Numbered from the stretch's first letter, positions 51,051-59,750 are shown. The stretch is 64,000 nt of DNA from Scleromatobacter sp038243995 (GCA_038243995.1 JBBRTV010000012.1:84978-148977), one strand, 5' to 3'. Notes: generated from the letters alone by a model not told the origin. Numbers and translations are program-made.

Positions 51051-51983
51051 ATGAAACCCGTCCTGCTCGTCCTCATTCCGTTGTTCGACCAGGGCCTGGT
51101 TCAACTCGATGCGCGCTTCGAGCTGCTTCATGCGCCAACCGCGCAACAGCGGGCCGACGCCATCGGCTTGCACGGCTCGCGTATCGAAGTGGTGCTGACG
51201 AACGGCTCCACGGGCCTGCGCGCCGACGAAATCGGCGCCATGCCGCGCCTGGGCCTCGCGTGCGCGCTCGGCGCCGGCTACGAGAACCTGGCGCTGGACG
51301 CGGCGCGGGCACGCGGCATCGCGCTGGCCAACGGCGCCGGCACGAACGACGACTGCGTGGCCGACCACGCAATGGCCTTGTTGCTGGCCACCGTGCGGGC
51401 GATCCCGGACCTCGATCGCGCCTGTCGACGGGGGGTCTGGCGCGACGCCTTGCCGATGCGGCCCCAGCTGACGCACAAGCGCCTGGGTATCCTCGGCCTG
51501 GGCGCCATCGGCCAGAAGATCGCGCACCGTGGCGCGGCCTTCGCGATGGCCGTGGGATATCACAACCGGACGCGCCGCCCGGCGTTGCCCTATCCCTGGT
51601 TCGACAGCGTACTGGCGCTGGCGCAGTGGTGCGACATTCTCGTGGTCGCCGCCCCCGGCGGCGCCGGAACGAAGCACCTCGTCGACGTGGCGGTGCTGAA
51701 GGCGCTCGGCGCGCAAGGCTTCCTGGTCAACATCGCGCGCGGCAGCCTCGTCGACACCGGCGCACTCGCCAGCGCGCTGCGCGCCGGCGAGCTGGCCGGG
51801 GCCGGCCTGGACGTCTACGAGAGCGAACCGCAGCCGCCCGCGGTGCTGATGGGCCTGCCCAACGTCGTCCTCACGCCGCACATCGCGGGCTGGTCCCCCG
51901 AGTCGATGCAGGCGTCCTTGCAGTGCTTCCTGGACAACGCCGCGCTGCATTTCTCCGGCCAGGCCGTGCGCACACCGATCTGA
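51051..51983 (+). CDS. D-isomer 2-hydroxyacid dehydrogenase family protein
   Basis: 310 aa, cytosolic, NAD(P)-dependent. Rossmann motif GILGLGAIGQKIA; catalytic Arg in NIARGSLVD, Glu in DVYESEPQPP and His in LTPHIAGWSPESM. The sequence suits the glyoxylate/hydroxypyruvate reductase or 2-ketogluconate reductase branch. HNRTRRP after the nucleotide fold has Arg residues consistent with NADP preference. No other pathway gene adjoins it. Substrate uncertain. Confidence 0.9.
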   Translation: MKPVLLVLIPLFDQGLVQLDARFELLHAPTAQQRADAIGLHGSRIEVVLTNGSTGLRADEIGAMPRLGLACALGAGYENLALDAARARGIALANGAGTNDDCVADHAMALLLATVRAIPDLDRACRRGVWRDALPMRPQLTHKRLGILGLGAIGQKIAHRGAAFAMAVGYHNRTRRPALPYPWFDSVLALAQWCDILVVAAPGGAGTKHLVDVAVLKALGAQGFLVNIARGSLVDTGALASALRAGELAGAGLDVYESEPQPPAVLMGLPNVVLTPHIAGWSPESMQASLQCFLDNAALHFSGQAVRTPI

Positions 51984-52091
51984 TCCCGCTGCCGCCTGAG
52001 AAGCGGTGAACGAATCCGACATGCCCGCGCGTGCTGTCAAAACGCGCCCGCCCGGACACGCCGGATTCATCAACGGCTTCCGCGCCGCCGC

Positions 52092-53291
52092 TCAACCGGC
52101 GCATGGCGCTCGCGCCGGTGCCGGGGAGGCCAGGCGCGCGGCGCGCCACGCACACCAGCCCCCGGCGGCGCTGCTCGCCAGCAGCCCGGCCGCCAGCCCC
52201 GGCAGCCCGCCGGCATCGAACAGCGCGCCGCCGATCACCGGGCCGAGCGAGGTTCCCGACGTGTATCCGGTGACGAGGAACGCCATCGCGCGCAGCAGCT
52301 CGGCCCCGGTGAATCGATGGCCGAACTCGATCACTACCAGCGTGTAGATGGCCGCACCCATGCCGCCGAGCACGAAGCCGACCGGCCAGAGCAGCGGGGC
52401 CGCCGCGCTGCCGGCGAAGGCCGCCGCGGCGGCGAGCAGCGCCGTCGCAGCGATCAACAGGCTCCAGGCGAAGCGCATCACGCGGTGCAGGCCGATGCGG
52501 TCGGCGAGCAGGCCCGAGGGCGTCGGCAGCAATGCGCTGCCCAGGCCGATCAGCGCACCCAGCCATGCCGCGGTGGTGGCGTCGGCTTGCAGCCGCAGCG
52601 AGACCGAGGGCAGCAACGCCCCGCTTCCCGCTTCCAGGATGCCGGCGAGCGCGGCGACCAGTACCAGCGGCCAGGCGAGGCGACGCCAGCGTGCCGAGGC
52701 CAGCGCGGCCTGCGCGTGCGTGACAGTGGCGACCGTCGCCCGCGCCGGTCCCTGGCCGTGCAGGCCGAGCGCGCCGCCCACCGCGGCCGCGGCGGTGAGC
52801 CCGAATGCCACGACGAGCGGCTGAAATGCGCCGCCCTGCAGCAGCGTCAGCAGGGCCGGGCCGCCGACCATGCCGATGCCGACCGCGGTCTCGAACAAGC
52901 CGACGAAGAAGCCGCGCCGCGCGGCCGGCGCGGCCTCGGCCAGCCAGGCTTCGCCGCAGACCCACAGCACGCCGCCAGCGACGCCCATCACCACCACGGC
53001 GGCGAGCCAGCCCGCATACGAGGTGTGCGTCGCCAGGGTGCCGAACGCTGCCGCCGACACGACCAGCGCCGCGATGAAGCTGCGCGCGTGGCCATGGCGC
53101 GCGACGATGCGGTCGGCGCGCAGGCTGACGACGAGGATGCCGACCCAGAACGACGACGCCAGCGCGCCGACGGCCAGTGCCGACTCCCCGCGGGCCGTGA
53201 GCGACAGCGCGAGCTGCGTCAGGGCCAGGAACTCGCCGGTGACCAGCAGCGTGTAGAGCGCCGGGATCAGCCACAGGGCGCGCGGCGTCAT
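52092..53291 (-). CDS. MFS transporter (drug/metabolite exporter type)
   Basis: 399 aa with about 12 hydrophobic segments; the pattern SSFWVGILVVSLRADRIVAR (loop 2-3 motif) and the second-half LLADRIGLHRVMRFA mark the two halves of a major facilitator. Some relatives are YbfB/YcaD-type carriers. It overlaps the TetR gene by 4 bases (53288-53291) and follows it in one operon, as for an efflux pump and its own repressor. The substrate is probably the TetR inducer. Confidence 0.9.
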   Translation of the reverse strand: MTPRALWLIPALYTLLVTGEFLALTQLALSLTARGESALAVGALASSFWVGILVVSLRADRIVARHGHARSFIAALVVSAAAFGTLATHTSYAGWLAAVVVMGVAGGVLWVCGEAWLAEAAPAARRGFFVGLFETAVGIGMVGGPALLTLLQGGAFQPLVVAFGLTAAAAVGGALGLHGQGPARATVATVTHAQAALASARWRRLAWPLVLVAALAGILEAGSGALLPSVSLRLQADATTAAWLGALIGLGSALLPTPSGLLADRIGLHRVMRFAWSLLIAATALLAAAAAFAGSAAAPLLWPVGFVLGGMGAAIYTLVVIEFGHRFTGAELLRAMAFLVTGYTSGTSLGPVIGGALFDAGGLPGLAAGLLASSAAGGWCAWRAARLASPAPARAPCAG

Positions 53292-53902
53292 GGGCGCGGC
53301 CTTCGCGGGGAGGCGGCCTTCTTCGCCGCGGGGGTGGCGGTCTTGGGCGCCGCCGCGGGCCTGGCCTTGATCGCCGCCGCCATCGCCAGCATCCGCGCGA
53401 CCAGCGCGCGCCGGCGACGCGGCGGGATCTCGATCAGGTTCATCGTCTCCGACCAGAACAGGCCTTCGACGGCCAGCGACAGGATCGTCGCCAGCTCCGG
53501 ATCACCGGTGGCATCGGCGGCGGCCTGCTGCGCGGCGAAGAAGTCGCGCCAGGGGCCGTTCAGTTCCTTCGCCGACGTCGCGGCGCTGAGCATGCCGGCG
53601 CACAGGCGCGCCGTGTCTTCATCGGGTTCGCAACCCGAATCGATGTAGGCGAGCAGCTCCGCGCTGGGCCCGGCGTGGCGCGTGCGCTTGTCGGCCATGC
53701 ACGCTTGCCAGCGCGCGATGTCGCGCTCGACCAGCGCCCTCAGCAGCGCTTCCTTGGTCGGGAAGTGGTACGTGATGCCGCCGCGCGTGATGCCGCTGCG
53801 GCGCACCAGTTCGTCGAAGGTGAGGTTGGCGGCGCCGATGTCGCGCACCAGTTCTTCGGCGGCGGCAAGGACGGCGGCGCGGGCGTGGGGTAGGCGACTC
53901 AT
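53288..53902 (-). CDS. TetR-family repressor
   Basis: 204 aa. N-terminal helix-turn-helix: AAVLAAAEELVRDIGAANLT, FDELVRRSGITRGGITYHF, FPTKEALLRALVER. The ligand domain is helical and the C-terminus is a Lys/Ala/Pro-rich tail. It is the first gene of a two-gene operon with the MFS transporter, and a near-perfect 24-bp palindrome lies 9 bases upstream of its start. Ligand unknown. Confidence 0.93.
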   Translation of the reverse strand: MSRLPHARAAVLAAAEELVRDIGAANLTFDELVRRSGITRGGITYHFPTKEALLRALVERDIARWQACMADKRTRHAGPSAELLAYIDSGCEPDEDTARLCAGMLSAATSAKELNGPWRDFFAAQQAAADATGDPELATILSLAVEGLFWSETMNLIEIPPRRRRALVARMLAMAAAIKARPAAAPKTATPAAKKAASPRRPRP

Positions 53903-53910
53903 GGCCTGAT

Positions 53911-53934
53911 TCTATACAAAACGTTCTGTATAGA
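53911..53934. promoter_or_regulatory. 24-bp palindromic TetR operator
   Basis: TCTATACA (53911-53918) and TGTATAGA (53927-53934) form perfect 8-bp arms; the 8-base centre AAACGTTC holds a further AACGTT palindrome, giving 22 of 24 symmetric positions. It begins 9 bases from the TetR start codon in the only AT-rich stretch, overlapping the expected promoter. Autorepression of the tetR-MFS operon is the likely role. Confidence 0.75.
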
Positions 53935-54167
53935 AAGAGCGCGAAATCGGCCCTGCACCCTGACGCCGGGAAACTCGACGTGCGCAGGTACCGGCTGCCG
54001 TCCGCTGCTGCGGACGTTCGCGAAAGTCCGGCCGACTGCGCAGCGCGCTAAGCTTCGCACCGGAAGGAAACCATAGACATGACGGCGACCGTCGGCACTA
54101 TCGATGAGGTGATGGAAGCCGATGCATGGCGCGGCGGCCGCCCGCGCCTGGCGACCGGGCGGCGGCG

Positions 54168-54731
54168 ATGACGGCGAAGTATCGTCCGCGGCGACTCAGG
54201 TTGAGCGACGGCCGCGAGGTGACGCTGCGCGCGATCGTCGGTTCCGATGCAGCGGAGATCGTCCAGGCTTTCGAGCGGCTGTCGGACGATTCCCGTTACT
54301 ACCGCTTCATGCACCACATCAAGCAACTCGATCCCGCGGTGCTCGATCGCGGCGTGCACCCGCGGCCTGGAGTCGATTTCGTTTTCGTGGCCGTGGTTCG
54401 GGCGGGCGACGGCATCGATATTGTCGGTGCCGCGCAGTACGTTCGCGAGGGAGCGAGCAATGCAGCGCAGTGCGAATTCGCGGTCACCGTAGCCGAAGAC
54501 TGGCGCAAGTGCGGGCTCGCCACGGCGTTGTTGGGTTGCCTCTTGCGGCGGGCGCGGCACGATGGCTATACGACGATGAAGGGGCTGGTGATCGCCGAGA
54601 ACCTGCCGATGCTGGCGTTGGCGCGGACGCTGAAGTTCGCTGTCATGCCGGTGCCGGAGGACGCGACCGTGGTGAGCGTGCAGCGCGTACTCGGGCCCGG
54701 CAAGCGCCGCCGACCGCCACGCCGACGTTGA
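54168..54731 (+). CDS. GNAT-family acetyltransferase (Pat-like)
   Basis: 187 aa. RLRLSDGREVTLRAIVGSDA and LSDDSRYYRFMHHIKQLDPA match the acetyltransferase domain of Pat/PatZ (lysine acetyltransferases), without the large NDP-forming acyl-CoA synthetase part. The acetyl-CoA loop is TVAEDWRKCGLATALLGCLL. ATG 54168 fits the domain start; the frame is open back to 54126. It may acetylate proteins or a small molecule. The C-terminus is Arg-rich. Confidence 0.82.
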   Translation: MTAKYRPRRLRLSDGREVTLRAIVGSDAAEIVQAFERLSDDSRYYRFMHHIKQLDPAVLDRGVHPRPGVDFVFVAVVRAGDGIDIVGAAQYVREGASNAAQCEFAVTVAEDWRKCGLATALLGCLLRRARHDGYTTMKGLVIAENLPMLALARTLKFAVMPVPEDATVVSVQRVLGPGKRRRPPRRR

Positions 54732-55193
54732 CGCCCGCATCCACGGCGGCGAGTTCGGCTTGAGCCTGACATGCGCGGCCTTGGCCTCCTTCACGCAGTC
54801 GTCCTTGTCGTTGCCTGCCTTGTCATCGCACTTTTGCTTGGCGATGGCCTCTGCGCCGTCGGCCGTGGCAACCCATACCTTGTTCTGGTCGGAAGCCTTT
54901 GCGGTGTAGGCGAATGGTCGGACAGGAAATTCCTGCGGGCTAGCCTGCGGGCAACAGCAATTGGTATACCTGTCAACGAGCGCGTCGGGCATGCGATGTG
55001 CGCTGGTCATGTTCATTGATCAGGCGCAAGTGCGAAGCCTGGTCCGGCACCTAAGGTGGGCGACGCAGGGTGGCAGGACTGACCCTGCTGCCGGATACCC
55101 CTGCGATGGCTGCCTCACGACGCCCTGCCAGGGACGCAACTCGGGCGCGGCGATTGCCGCTGATGCGGGTCACTCATGACAAATGGAGAGCAC
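54732..55193. other. Gene-poor stretch with a Lys/Ala/Cys-rich remnant on the minus strand
   Basis: 462 bases. On the minus strand (about 54745-54925) the frame reads EAIAKQKCDDKAGNDKDDCV then KEAKAAHVRLK, which resembles the repeat of exported Burkholderiales proteins with paired Cys (KCDxLAGNAKDVC). Upstream and downstream parts are missing, so it is a remnant. No other gene was recognised. Confidence 0.5.
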
Positions 55194-55604
55194 ATGACCA
55201 CGAATTACGTTACACGCGACAACTTCGGCATGTACGCGAACAGCGGCGAGGGCCCAGGCCCGTCGTTGATGGGCGCGAACACGCTTCTCGGCAATGATGT
55301 CTACAACAAGGACGGCGAGGATCTGGGCGACATCAAGGAGTTCATGGTCGACATGGCCTCCGGCAAGATCGCGTATGCGGTGTTGTCGTTCGGCGGCCTG
55401 CTCGGCATGGGTGACAAGCTGTTCGCGGTGCCTTGGCCGGCGCTGACCCTCGATACCGTGAACAAGCGCTTCACGCTCAATGTCCCCAAAGGTGCGCTGA
55501 AGGATGCGCCCGGCTTCGACAAGAATCGTTGGCCAACGATGTCGGACAGAACCTGGGCGAGCGGGATCCACAAGTTCTACGGGACTCCGTACAGCTCCGA
55601 TTGA
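55194..55604 (+). CDS. PRC-barrel domain protein
   Basis: 136 aa, cytosolic. The PRC-barrel region is GNDVYNKDGEDLGDIKEFMV followed by DMASGKIAYAVLSFGGLLGM and FAVPWPALTLD. PRC-barrel proteins of this size are linked to stress and RNA metabolism; the domain is a small beta-barrel also found in RimM and photosynthetic reaction centre H. GGAG precedes ATG 55194. It lies 155 bases upstream of the CsbD gene, a frequent pairing in stress islands. Confidence 0.88.
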   Translation: MTTNYVTRDNFGMYANSGEGPGPSLMGANTLLGNDVYNKDGEDLGDIKEFMVDMASGKIAYAVLSFGGLLGMGDKLFAVPWPALTLDTVNKRFTLNVPKGALKDAPGFDKNRWPTMSDRTWASGIHKFYGTPYSSD

Positions 55605-55759
55605 TCGTGCACGGGTGATGTGCAGTCGCCTGGCCGTGCATGGAATACAGAGGCCGGTTTTCGGGTCTTTGCCTTCCGCGAGGGGCGCTGTTCGCAGGCC
55701 CAGGGAGTCGGTGGTCAAGTGGCCATCGACCTATCGCGACGAAACTTGGAGGTGAACTC

Positions 55760-55942
55760 ATGAACAAGGATCAAGTCAAGGGCGCCATCAAGGATGCCGC
55801 CGGCAGGGTGCAGGAAACGACAGGGCAAGTCATCGGCAGCACCGACCAGCAGATCAAGGGGATAGACAAGCAGGTCGAGGGCAAGATTCAAAAGGCGGTC
55901 GGCGATGTCGAGGAAGTACTGAAGGACGCGACCCGCAAGTAA
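55760..55942 (+). CDS. CsbD-family stress protein
   Basis: 60 aa, entirely hydrophilic: MNKDQVKGAIKDAAGRVQET, TGQVIGSTDQQIKGIDKQVE, GKIQKAVGDVEEVLKDATRK. This is the CsbD/YjbJ-like fold, a small helical protein induced by general stress in many bacteria. SD TTGGAGG. It follows the PRC-barrel gene on the same strand and may be co-expressed. Confidence 0.92.
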   Translation: MNKDQVKGAIKDAAGRVQETTGQVIGSTDQQIKGIDKQVEGKIQKAVGDVEEVLKDATRK

Positions 55943-56371
55943 GCCTCTTATCGCGAGACCTTGCGGCGTGAATCGCGGCACGCTGACGCAGGTCTGGCAC
56001 TTGCCCCGCGCGGCGCCTCGCTCGCCCTGCCGTGAAGGCATCCCCTGCGCGGCGGCCGTTGGCGTCGCCCTTCGCGCTTGAGCATCTCCACGCACGTCGC
56101 ACCCAATCGCGCGACGTGGGCGTCGGTGCGTCGCTTGAGCTCGCCCGTCGTTCGGGCGGTCACGCGGCCGGTCGCCGGCGCAACCAGCTCGCAAGCTTGC
56201 GATGGCCTCCGGCGTGACAAGCGTCATCAAGCGCGACCACAATTTGTGCACTGCAGCAAATTACTGCTAGACTCGGGAAAACCCTTGGTGGTTCGAACAG
56301 TGGGCTACCCCTCCGCGGGACTGCCGGTCGCTGTTGACCGGTCGCCGATCGCAATGTCCCATGGAGTCCTC
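55943..56371. other. Intergenic region with a candidate promoter
   Basis: 429 bases. The minus strand holds a protein-like segment (about 56080-56200: ELVAPATGRVTARTTGELKR, TDAHVARLGATCVEMLKREG) split over two frames, perhaps a remnant; I do not recognise it. On the plus strand a promoter for the gene at 56372 is possible near 56244. Confidence 0.4.
56244..56273 (+). promoter_or_regulatory. Candidate promoter for the small exported protein
   Basis: -35 TTGTGC (56244-56249) and an extended -10 TGCTAGACT (hexamer 56268-56273) with 18-base spacing. AT-rich for this region. A start near 56281 would give a leader of about 90 bases. Consensus match only. Confidence 0.35.
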
Positions 56372-56680
56372 ATGAAGAAATCCATCCGCTCGATCTTGGC
56401 CGGCATCGCGCTGGCCCTGGGCCTGTCGGCCACGCATGCCTCGGTGCTGGACACCGCCACCGCGCCCGCCGCCAGCCAGGTCGAGCTCTACGGCGTCTTC
56501 CACGACCGCCCGACGAACTTCGTGTTCGTCAAACTGCCGCAGGGCTGGACTTTCGCAGGGCGGGATGAACTCCAGGACCACCACGAGGTGTTCCTCGACG
56601 AGTCGACGGGCTTTGTCTTTGTCAGGCTGTCCGACGGCTGGAAGTTCCTGGGGACGACGAATGGCGTGCCGAATCAATGA
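56372..56680 (+). CDS. Small exported protein with a duplicated FVFV-GW motif
   Basis: 102 aa with signal peptide MKKSIRSILAGIALALGLSA cleaved near HAS. The mature ~75 residues contain two copies of one motif: NFVFVKLPQGWTFAG and GFVFVRLSDGWKFLG, about 33 residues apart, likely two similar beta-strand units. No Cys. SD GGAG. I do not recognise a family. It is convergent with the propeller-protein gene, 18 bases apart. Confidence 0.7.
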   Translation: MKKSIRSILAGIALALGLSATHASVLDTATAPAASQVELYGVFHDRPTNFVFVKLPQGWTFAGRDELQDHHEVFLDESTGFVFVRLSDGWKFLGTTNGVPNQ

Positions 56681-56698
56681 CGCCGGGCCCTCGGAGAG

Positions 56699-57748
56699 TT
56701 AGTCGCTCGCACGCGGCAACTTGCTGAGCGGGCACTGCGCGCACCAGACATCGGGCTGGACGAGCCCGGCCTCCATCGCTTCCCCGACCAGACGGCCGCG
56801 CTGAAGGCGCGCATCGCGAAGCGGGTCGACCGCGTCAGTCAAGGCGATCGCCCGCGATGTCCCGGACTCGACTGCCCAGGCGCGTGACGCAAGTTCGGGT
56901 GCGTCCGCAGGCGACTCGGTCACTGTCAGGCGGGGGCCCGACCAGAAACTGCCGAACGCGGCGTCCGCCGCGACGCGCCCCAGACGTGTTTCGCGCACCG
57001 AGCCGTCGCGCCAGACGACGCTCGCCAGCGTCTTGTCTGCGCGATGCAGCACGACCCAGCCGAGCGAATGCCCGTCCGCCGACCACTGCGGCGCCGTGAC
57101 GAGCGCGATGTCGCGGGTCGCGCTGATCGGATACACGACACGATGGTCGATCTCGATGGCCGGTGCGCGATCTTCGTCCGCCTCGAAATGTGGCGCTCCT
57201 GTCGTCGTCGCGACGTGCAGTGCATCGGGCGACCAGGCTGCGCTGGAGGTGTCGTCGATCGTGTCGTCCGCGATCCGCCCGGTCGTGACGTCGATGGCGT
57301 AGTACTGGGATTGCGACGGGTTGATGCTTCCCCGCACGACCAGGCGGTCGCGCGTCAGCCAGCGGATCGCCTCGACGTAGCGCATCCCGGCATGGTTCAG
57401 GTCTGCAACGAGGGGCTCGATGAGTACCCGGGCGAGCTCGTGTCCGTCGAGACCCACGACGACGAGCGCCGCGCGCGCCACGTGCGGATCGCTGCCCTGC
57501 ACGAAGGCGATGCGGGATCCATCCGACGAGAAGACGGGTGTGGCGCGTGCGGCGCCGCCGTGCGCCAGCGCGCGCTGGACGCTGCCCGGCAAGCGCAGGA
57601 CGAGGTCGCCGTTCTTGTCGATGCCGACGGTGCGGACGCCGGACGCCGCAGCGTCTCCCGCCCGCGCGGGCGTGACGAGCGCGCAGGCGGCAGTGGCTGC
57701 GACGACAGCCGCCAGCTTCTGGAAGGGATGCGATGGTCGGCGATTCAT
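56699..57748 (-). CDS. Exported beta-propeller-like (TolB/PD40-type) protein
   Basis: 349 aa with signal peptide MNRRPSHPFQKLAAVVAATA... cleaved near ARA. Repeated strands such as PVFSSDGSRIAFVQGSD, SAAWSPDALHVATTTG and PQWSADGHSLGWVVLHR follow the WSPDG-like PD40 pattern, so a six- or seven-bladed propeller is likely. Similar modules bind ligands or precede peptidase domains, but no peptidase domain is present. The product ends with CAQCPLSKLP, two Cys that could pair. SD GGGAG. Function unknown. Confidence 0.72.
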   Translation of the reverse strand: MNRRPSHPFQKLAAVVAATAACALVTPARAGDAAASGVRTVGIDKNGDLVLRLPGSVQRALAHGGAARATPVFSSDGSRIAFVQGSDPHVARAALVVVGLDGHELARVLIEPLVADLNHAGMRYVEAIRWLTRDRLVVRGSINPSQSQYYAIDVTTGRIADDTIDDTSSAAWSPDALHVATTTGAPHFEADEDRAPAIEIDHRVVYPISATRDIALVTAPQWSADGHSLGWVVLHRADKTLASVVWRDGSVRETRLGRVAADAAFGSFWSGPRLTVTESPADAPELASRAWAVESGTSRAIALTDAVDPLRDARLQRGRLVGEAMEAGLVQPDVWCAQCPLSKLPRASD

Positions 57749-57867
57749 TTTTGCTCACTCCCGGGAAAATCTCCGGGGTCGGGTTGCAGGAGGAACGTCC
57801 ATGACTTTCGCATGGTTCGTGCCGCCGGCATTTCCAAAGCCGCGTGACGGGAGTCGGATGAAGCGGC

Positions 57868-57915
57868 TGGACGCACGGCTTGTCCGGCAATATACTTAAG
57901 CATACGCCTAAGTAT
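57868..57915 (+). promoter_or_regulatory. Promoter and operator of the GST-ArsR-SRPBCC operon
   Basis: -10 TATACT (57891-57896) with a -35-like TGGACG (57868-57873) at 17-base spacing. Overlapping the -10 is an inverted repeat, ATACTTA (57892-57898) and TAAGTAT (57909-57915), 10-base spacer. The ArsR regulator encoded in the operon is the natural candidate to bind it. Confidence 0.6.
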
Positions 57916-57926
57916 GGAGCCGCACG

Positions 57927-58576
57927 ATGTCCTTCAGCCTTTACTACCATCCGCTCTCCTCCACTGCTGGAAAGCGCTGATCGCGCTCCATGAGGCCGAC
58001 GTCGCCTTCGAGCCGCGCCTGGTGAACCTCGGCGATGCGGCCGACCGCGCCGCCTTCGAGGCGGTCTGGCCGCTGGGCAAGTTCCCGGTGTTGCGCGACG
58101 ACGCGCGCGGCAGGACGATCCCGGAGTCGAGCGTCATCATCGACTACCTGGCGCGAACCGAGTCCTCCGCGGCCTCGCTGATGCCGAGCGATCCTGAGCT
58201 CGCGCTGCAGGCCCGCCTCGTCGACCGCCTCATGGACAGCTACATCCATCTGCCGCTCCAGCAGGTGGTCGCGGAACGGATGCGTCCGGACGGCCAGAAA
58301 GATCCTTTCGGCGCCGCGCAGGCACGCGCTCAAATCCGCTCGGGCTACACGACGGTCGCTCCCATGATCGCCGGTCCCTGGGCCCTGGGCGAGGCCTTCA
58401 CGCTGGCTGACTGCGCCGCTTTGCCGGCCCTGTTCTATGCCGACTACGCCGTTCCCCTGGCCGATTGGCCCGAACTCGTCGCCTACCTGGCCCGCCTGAA
58501 GGAGCGGCCCAGCGTGGCCAGGGTATTGGCCGCGGCGCAACCCTTCTTCCAGTACTTTCCCTTGAAGGACGGCTGA
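57927..58576 (+). pseudogene. Glutathione S-transferase, frameshifted after codon ~12
   Basis: ATG 57927 has GGAG 8 bases upstream and gives MSFSLYYHPLSS, a typical GST N-terminus, then derails and stops. From about 57962 the homology continues in another frame as CWKALIALHEADVAFEPRLV, then PLGKFPVLRDD, ESSVIIDYLA and the all-helical C-terminal domain. A single lost base between 57955 and 57965 explains it. The shifted frame can be read from ATG 57914 (MEPHDVLQPL), giving 220 aa without the normal first strand. GST would conjugate or reduce a substrate with glutathione. One-base overlap with arsR. Confidence 0.75.
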
Positions 58577-58917
58577 TGCCGCGCACGGTCGTCGATCTCG
58601 ACCTGACCTTCCGGGCGCTCGCAGACCCGACACGGCGCAGCATGGTCGAGCGCCTGGCCCGCGGCCAGGCCTCGGTCAGCGAACTCGCGCAGCCCTACGG
58701 CATGTCGCTGCCGGCCATCCTCCAGCACCTGGCGCTGCTGGAGGCGAGCGGCATGGTGCGCTCCGCGAAGGTCGGCCGGGTACGCACCTATCGCATCGAA
58801 TCCGCCGCGCTCAGCCTCGCAGAGCAGTGGTTCGACCAGCGCCGGGCGGAGTGGAACCAGCGTCTCGACCGCCTCGGCGACCACCTTGCACGTTTCCCCG
58901 ACGGAGAACCGACATGA
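58576..58917 (+). CDS. ArsR-family transcriptional regulator
   Basis: 113 aa winged-helix repressor: FRALADPTRRSMVERLARGQ, VSELAQPYGMSLPAILQHLA, LEASGMVRSAKVGRVRTYRI. There is no metal-binding Cys pair, so this is the non-metal ArsR group that is commonly paired with SRPBCC proteins. It overlaps GST by one base and the SRPBCC gene by four (ATGA). It likely represses the operon through the inverted repeat near 57900. Confidence 0.94.
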   Translation: MPRTVVDLDLTFRALADPTRRSMVERLARGQASVSELAQPYGMSLPAILQHLALLEASGMVRSAKVGRVRTYRIESAALSLAEQWFDQRRAEWNQRLDRLGDHLARFPDGEPT

Positions 58918-59393
58918 CAACCCAGACCAGACCGAACCGCAGCGTGTCCCACGGGGTCTTCACCATCGAACGCACCTATCCTTCCGTGACACCGCAGCGC
59001 GCCTTCGACGCCTTCGCGAGCGTCGAGGGCAAGAACGGCTGGTTCACCGCGCCGAACGAACGCTGGGATATCGCGGAGCGAACCATGGATTTCCAGGTCG
59101 GCGGCCGCGAACGGCTGAAGGGCCTGTGGAAGAGCGGCATGGTCACGGAGTTCGACGCGACCTACTTCGACATCGTCCCCGGCGAGCGCATCGTCTACGT
59201 CTACGAGATGCGCCTGGACGGACGCAAGATCTCGGTCTCGCTCGCCACCTTCGAGTTCAAGCCCCTGGACGCCGGCACCAGGCTGATCATGACGGAGCAG
59301 GGCGCTTTTCTCGACGGCTTCGACGACAACGGCGGCCGTGAGCGCGGCAGCCGCGAGATCATCGACAAGCTGGGCGCCTACCTGGAGGGCTGA
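58914..59393 (+). CDS. SRPBCC (AHSA1/polyketide-cyclase-like) protein
   Basis: 159 aa START/Bet v1-like lipid or ligand-binding fold: GVFTIERTYPSVTPQRAFDA, WDIAERTMDFQVGGRERL, GERIVYVYEMRLDGRKISVS and LIMTEQGAFLDGFDDNGGRE. It is the common partner of ArsR regulators and GSTs in these operons. A hydrophobic pocket for a small molecule is expected; no catalytic residue is certain. Translationally coupled to arsR (4-base overlap). Confidence 0.92.
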   Translation: MTTQTRPNRSVSHGVFTIERTYPSVTPQRAFDAFASVEGKNGWFTAPNERWDIAERTMDFQVGGRERLKGLWKSGMVTEFDATYFDIVPGERIVYVYEMRLDGRKISVSLATFEFKPLDAGTRLIMTEQGAFLDGFDDNGGRERGSREIIDKLGAYLEG

Positions 59394-59750
59394 CGCGAGG
59401 GGCCGCGCCTGCCCTGCGCCGGTCAGGTCGAGCAGCGCCAGCGTGGCCCTGCCGTTCGCGTCGACGGCGAAGCCGGACACGATGGCAATCGCCGCGGCGT
59501 AGATCGGCACCCGCGCGTGGAGGCACGCCGATGAAGCGGCCTTCATGCAGTCCCCCGCGGATTTGCCGCACCCGCGTTGATGTCGAGGCACTGCTGGACA
59601 AGTTACCCGAAATGGCTATCGCAGATGCACCCCTTGGACTGCTGTTGCCGGCTGGCGACGCTCGATAGAGTGAAGGCTTGCCGGAGCGACGCGCGCCGCG
59701 GTGCGCGTCGCCCACTGCATACCCCCCGACCGTCCTTGAGGAGCTCTCCC
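59394..59750. other. Intergenic stretch, possible remnant on the minus strand
   Basis: 357 bases. On the minus strand (about 59430-59550) the frame reads MKAASSACLHARVPIYAAAI, AIVSGFAVDANGRATLALLD, a protein-like N-terminus that runs into the antisense of the SRPBCC gene; no family recognised. The plus strand holds the leader of the exported protein at 59751. Confidence 0.4.

Noticed and set aside
56080..56220. Possible regulator remnant on the minus strand (ELVAPATGRVTARTTGELKR)
   Set aside because: Split over two frames, no family recognised; kept only as a note in the intergenic entry.
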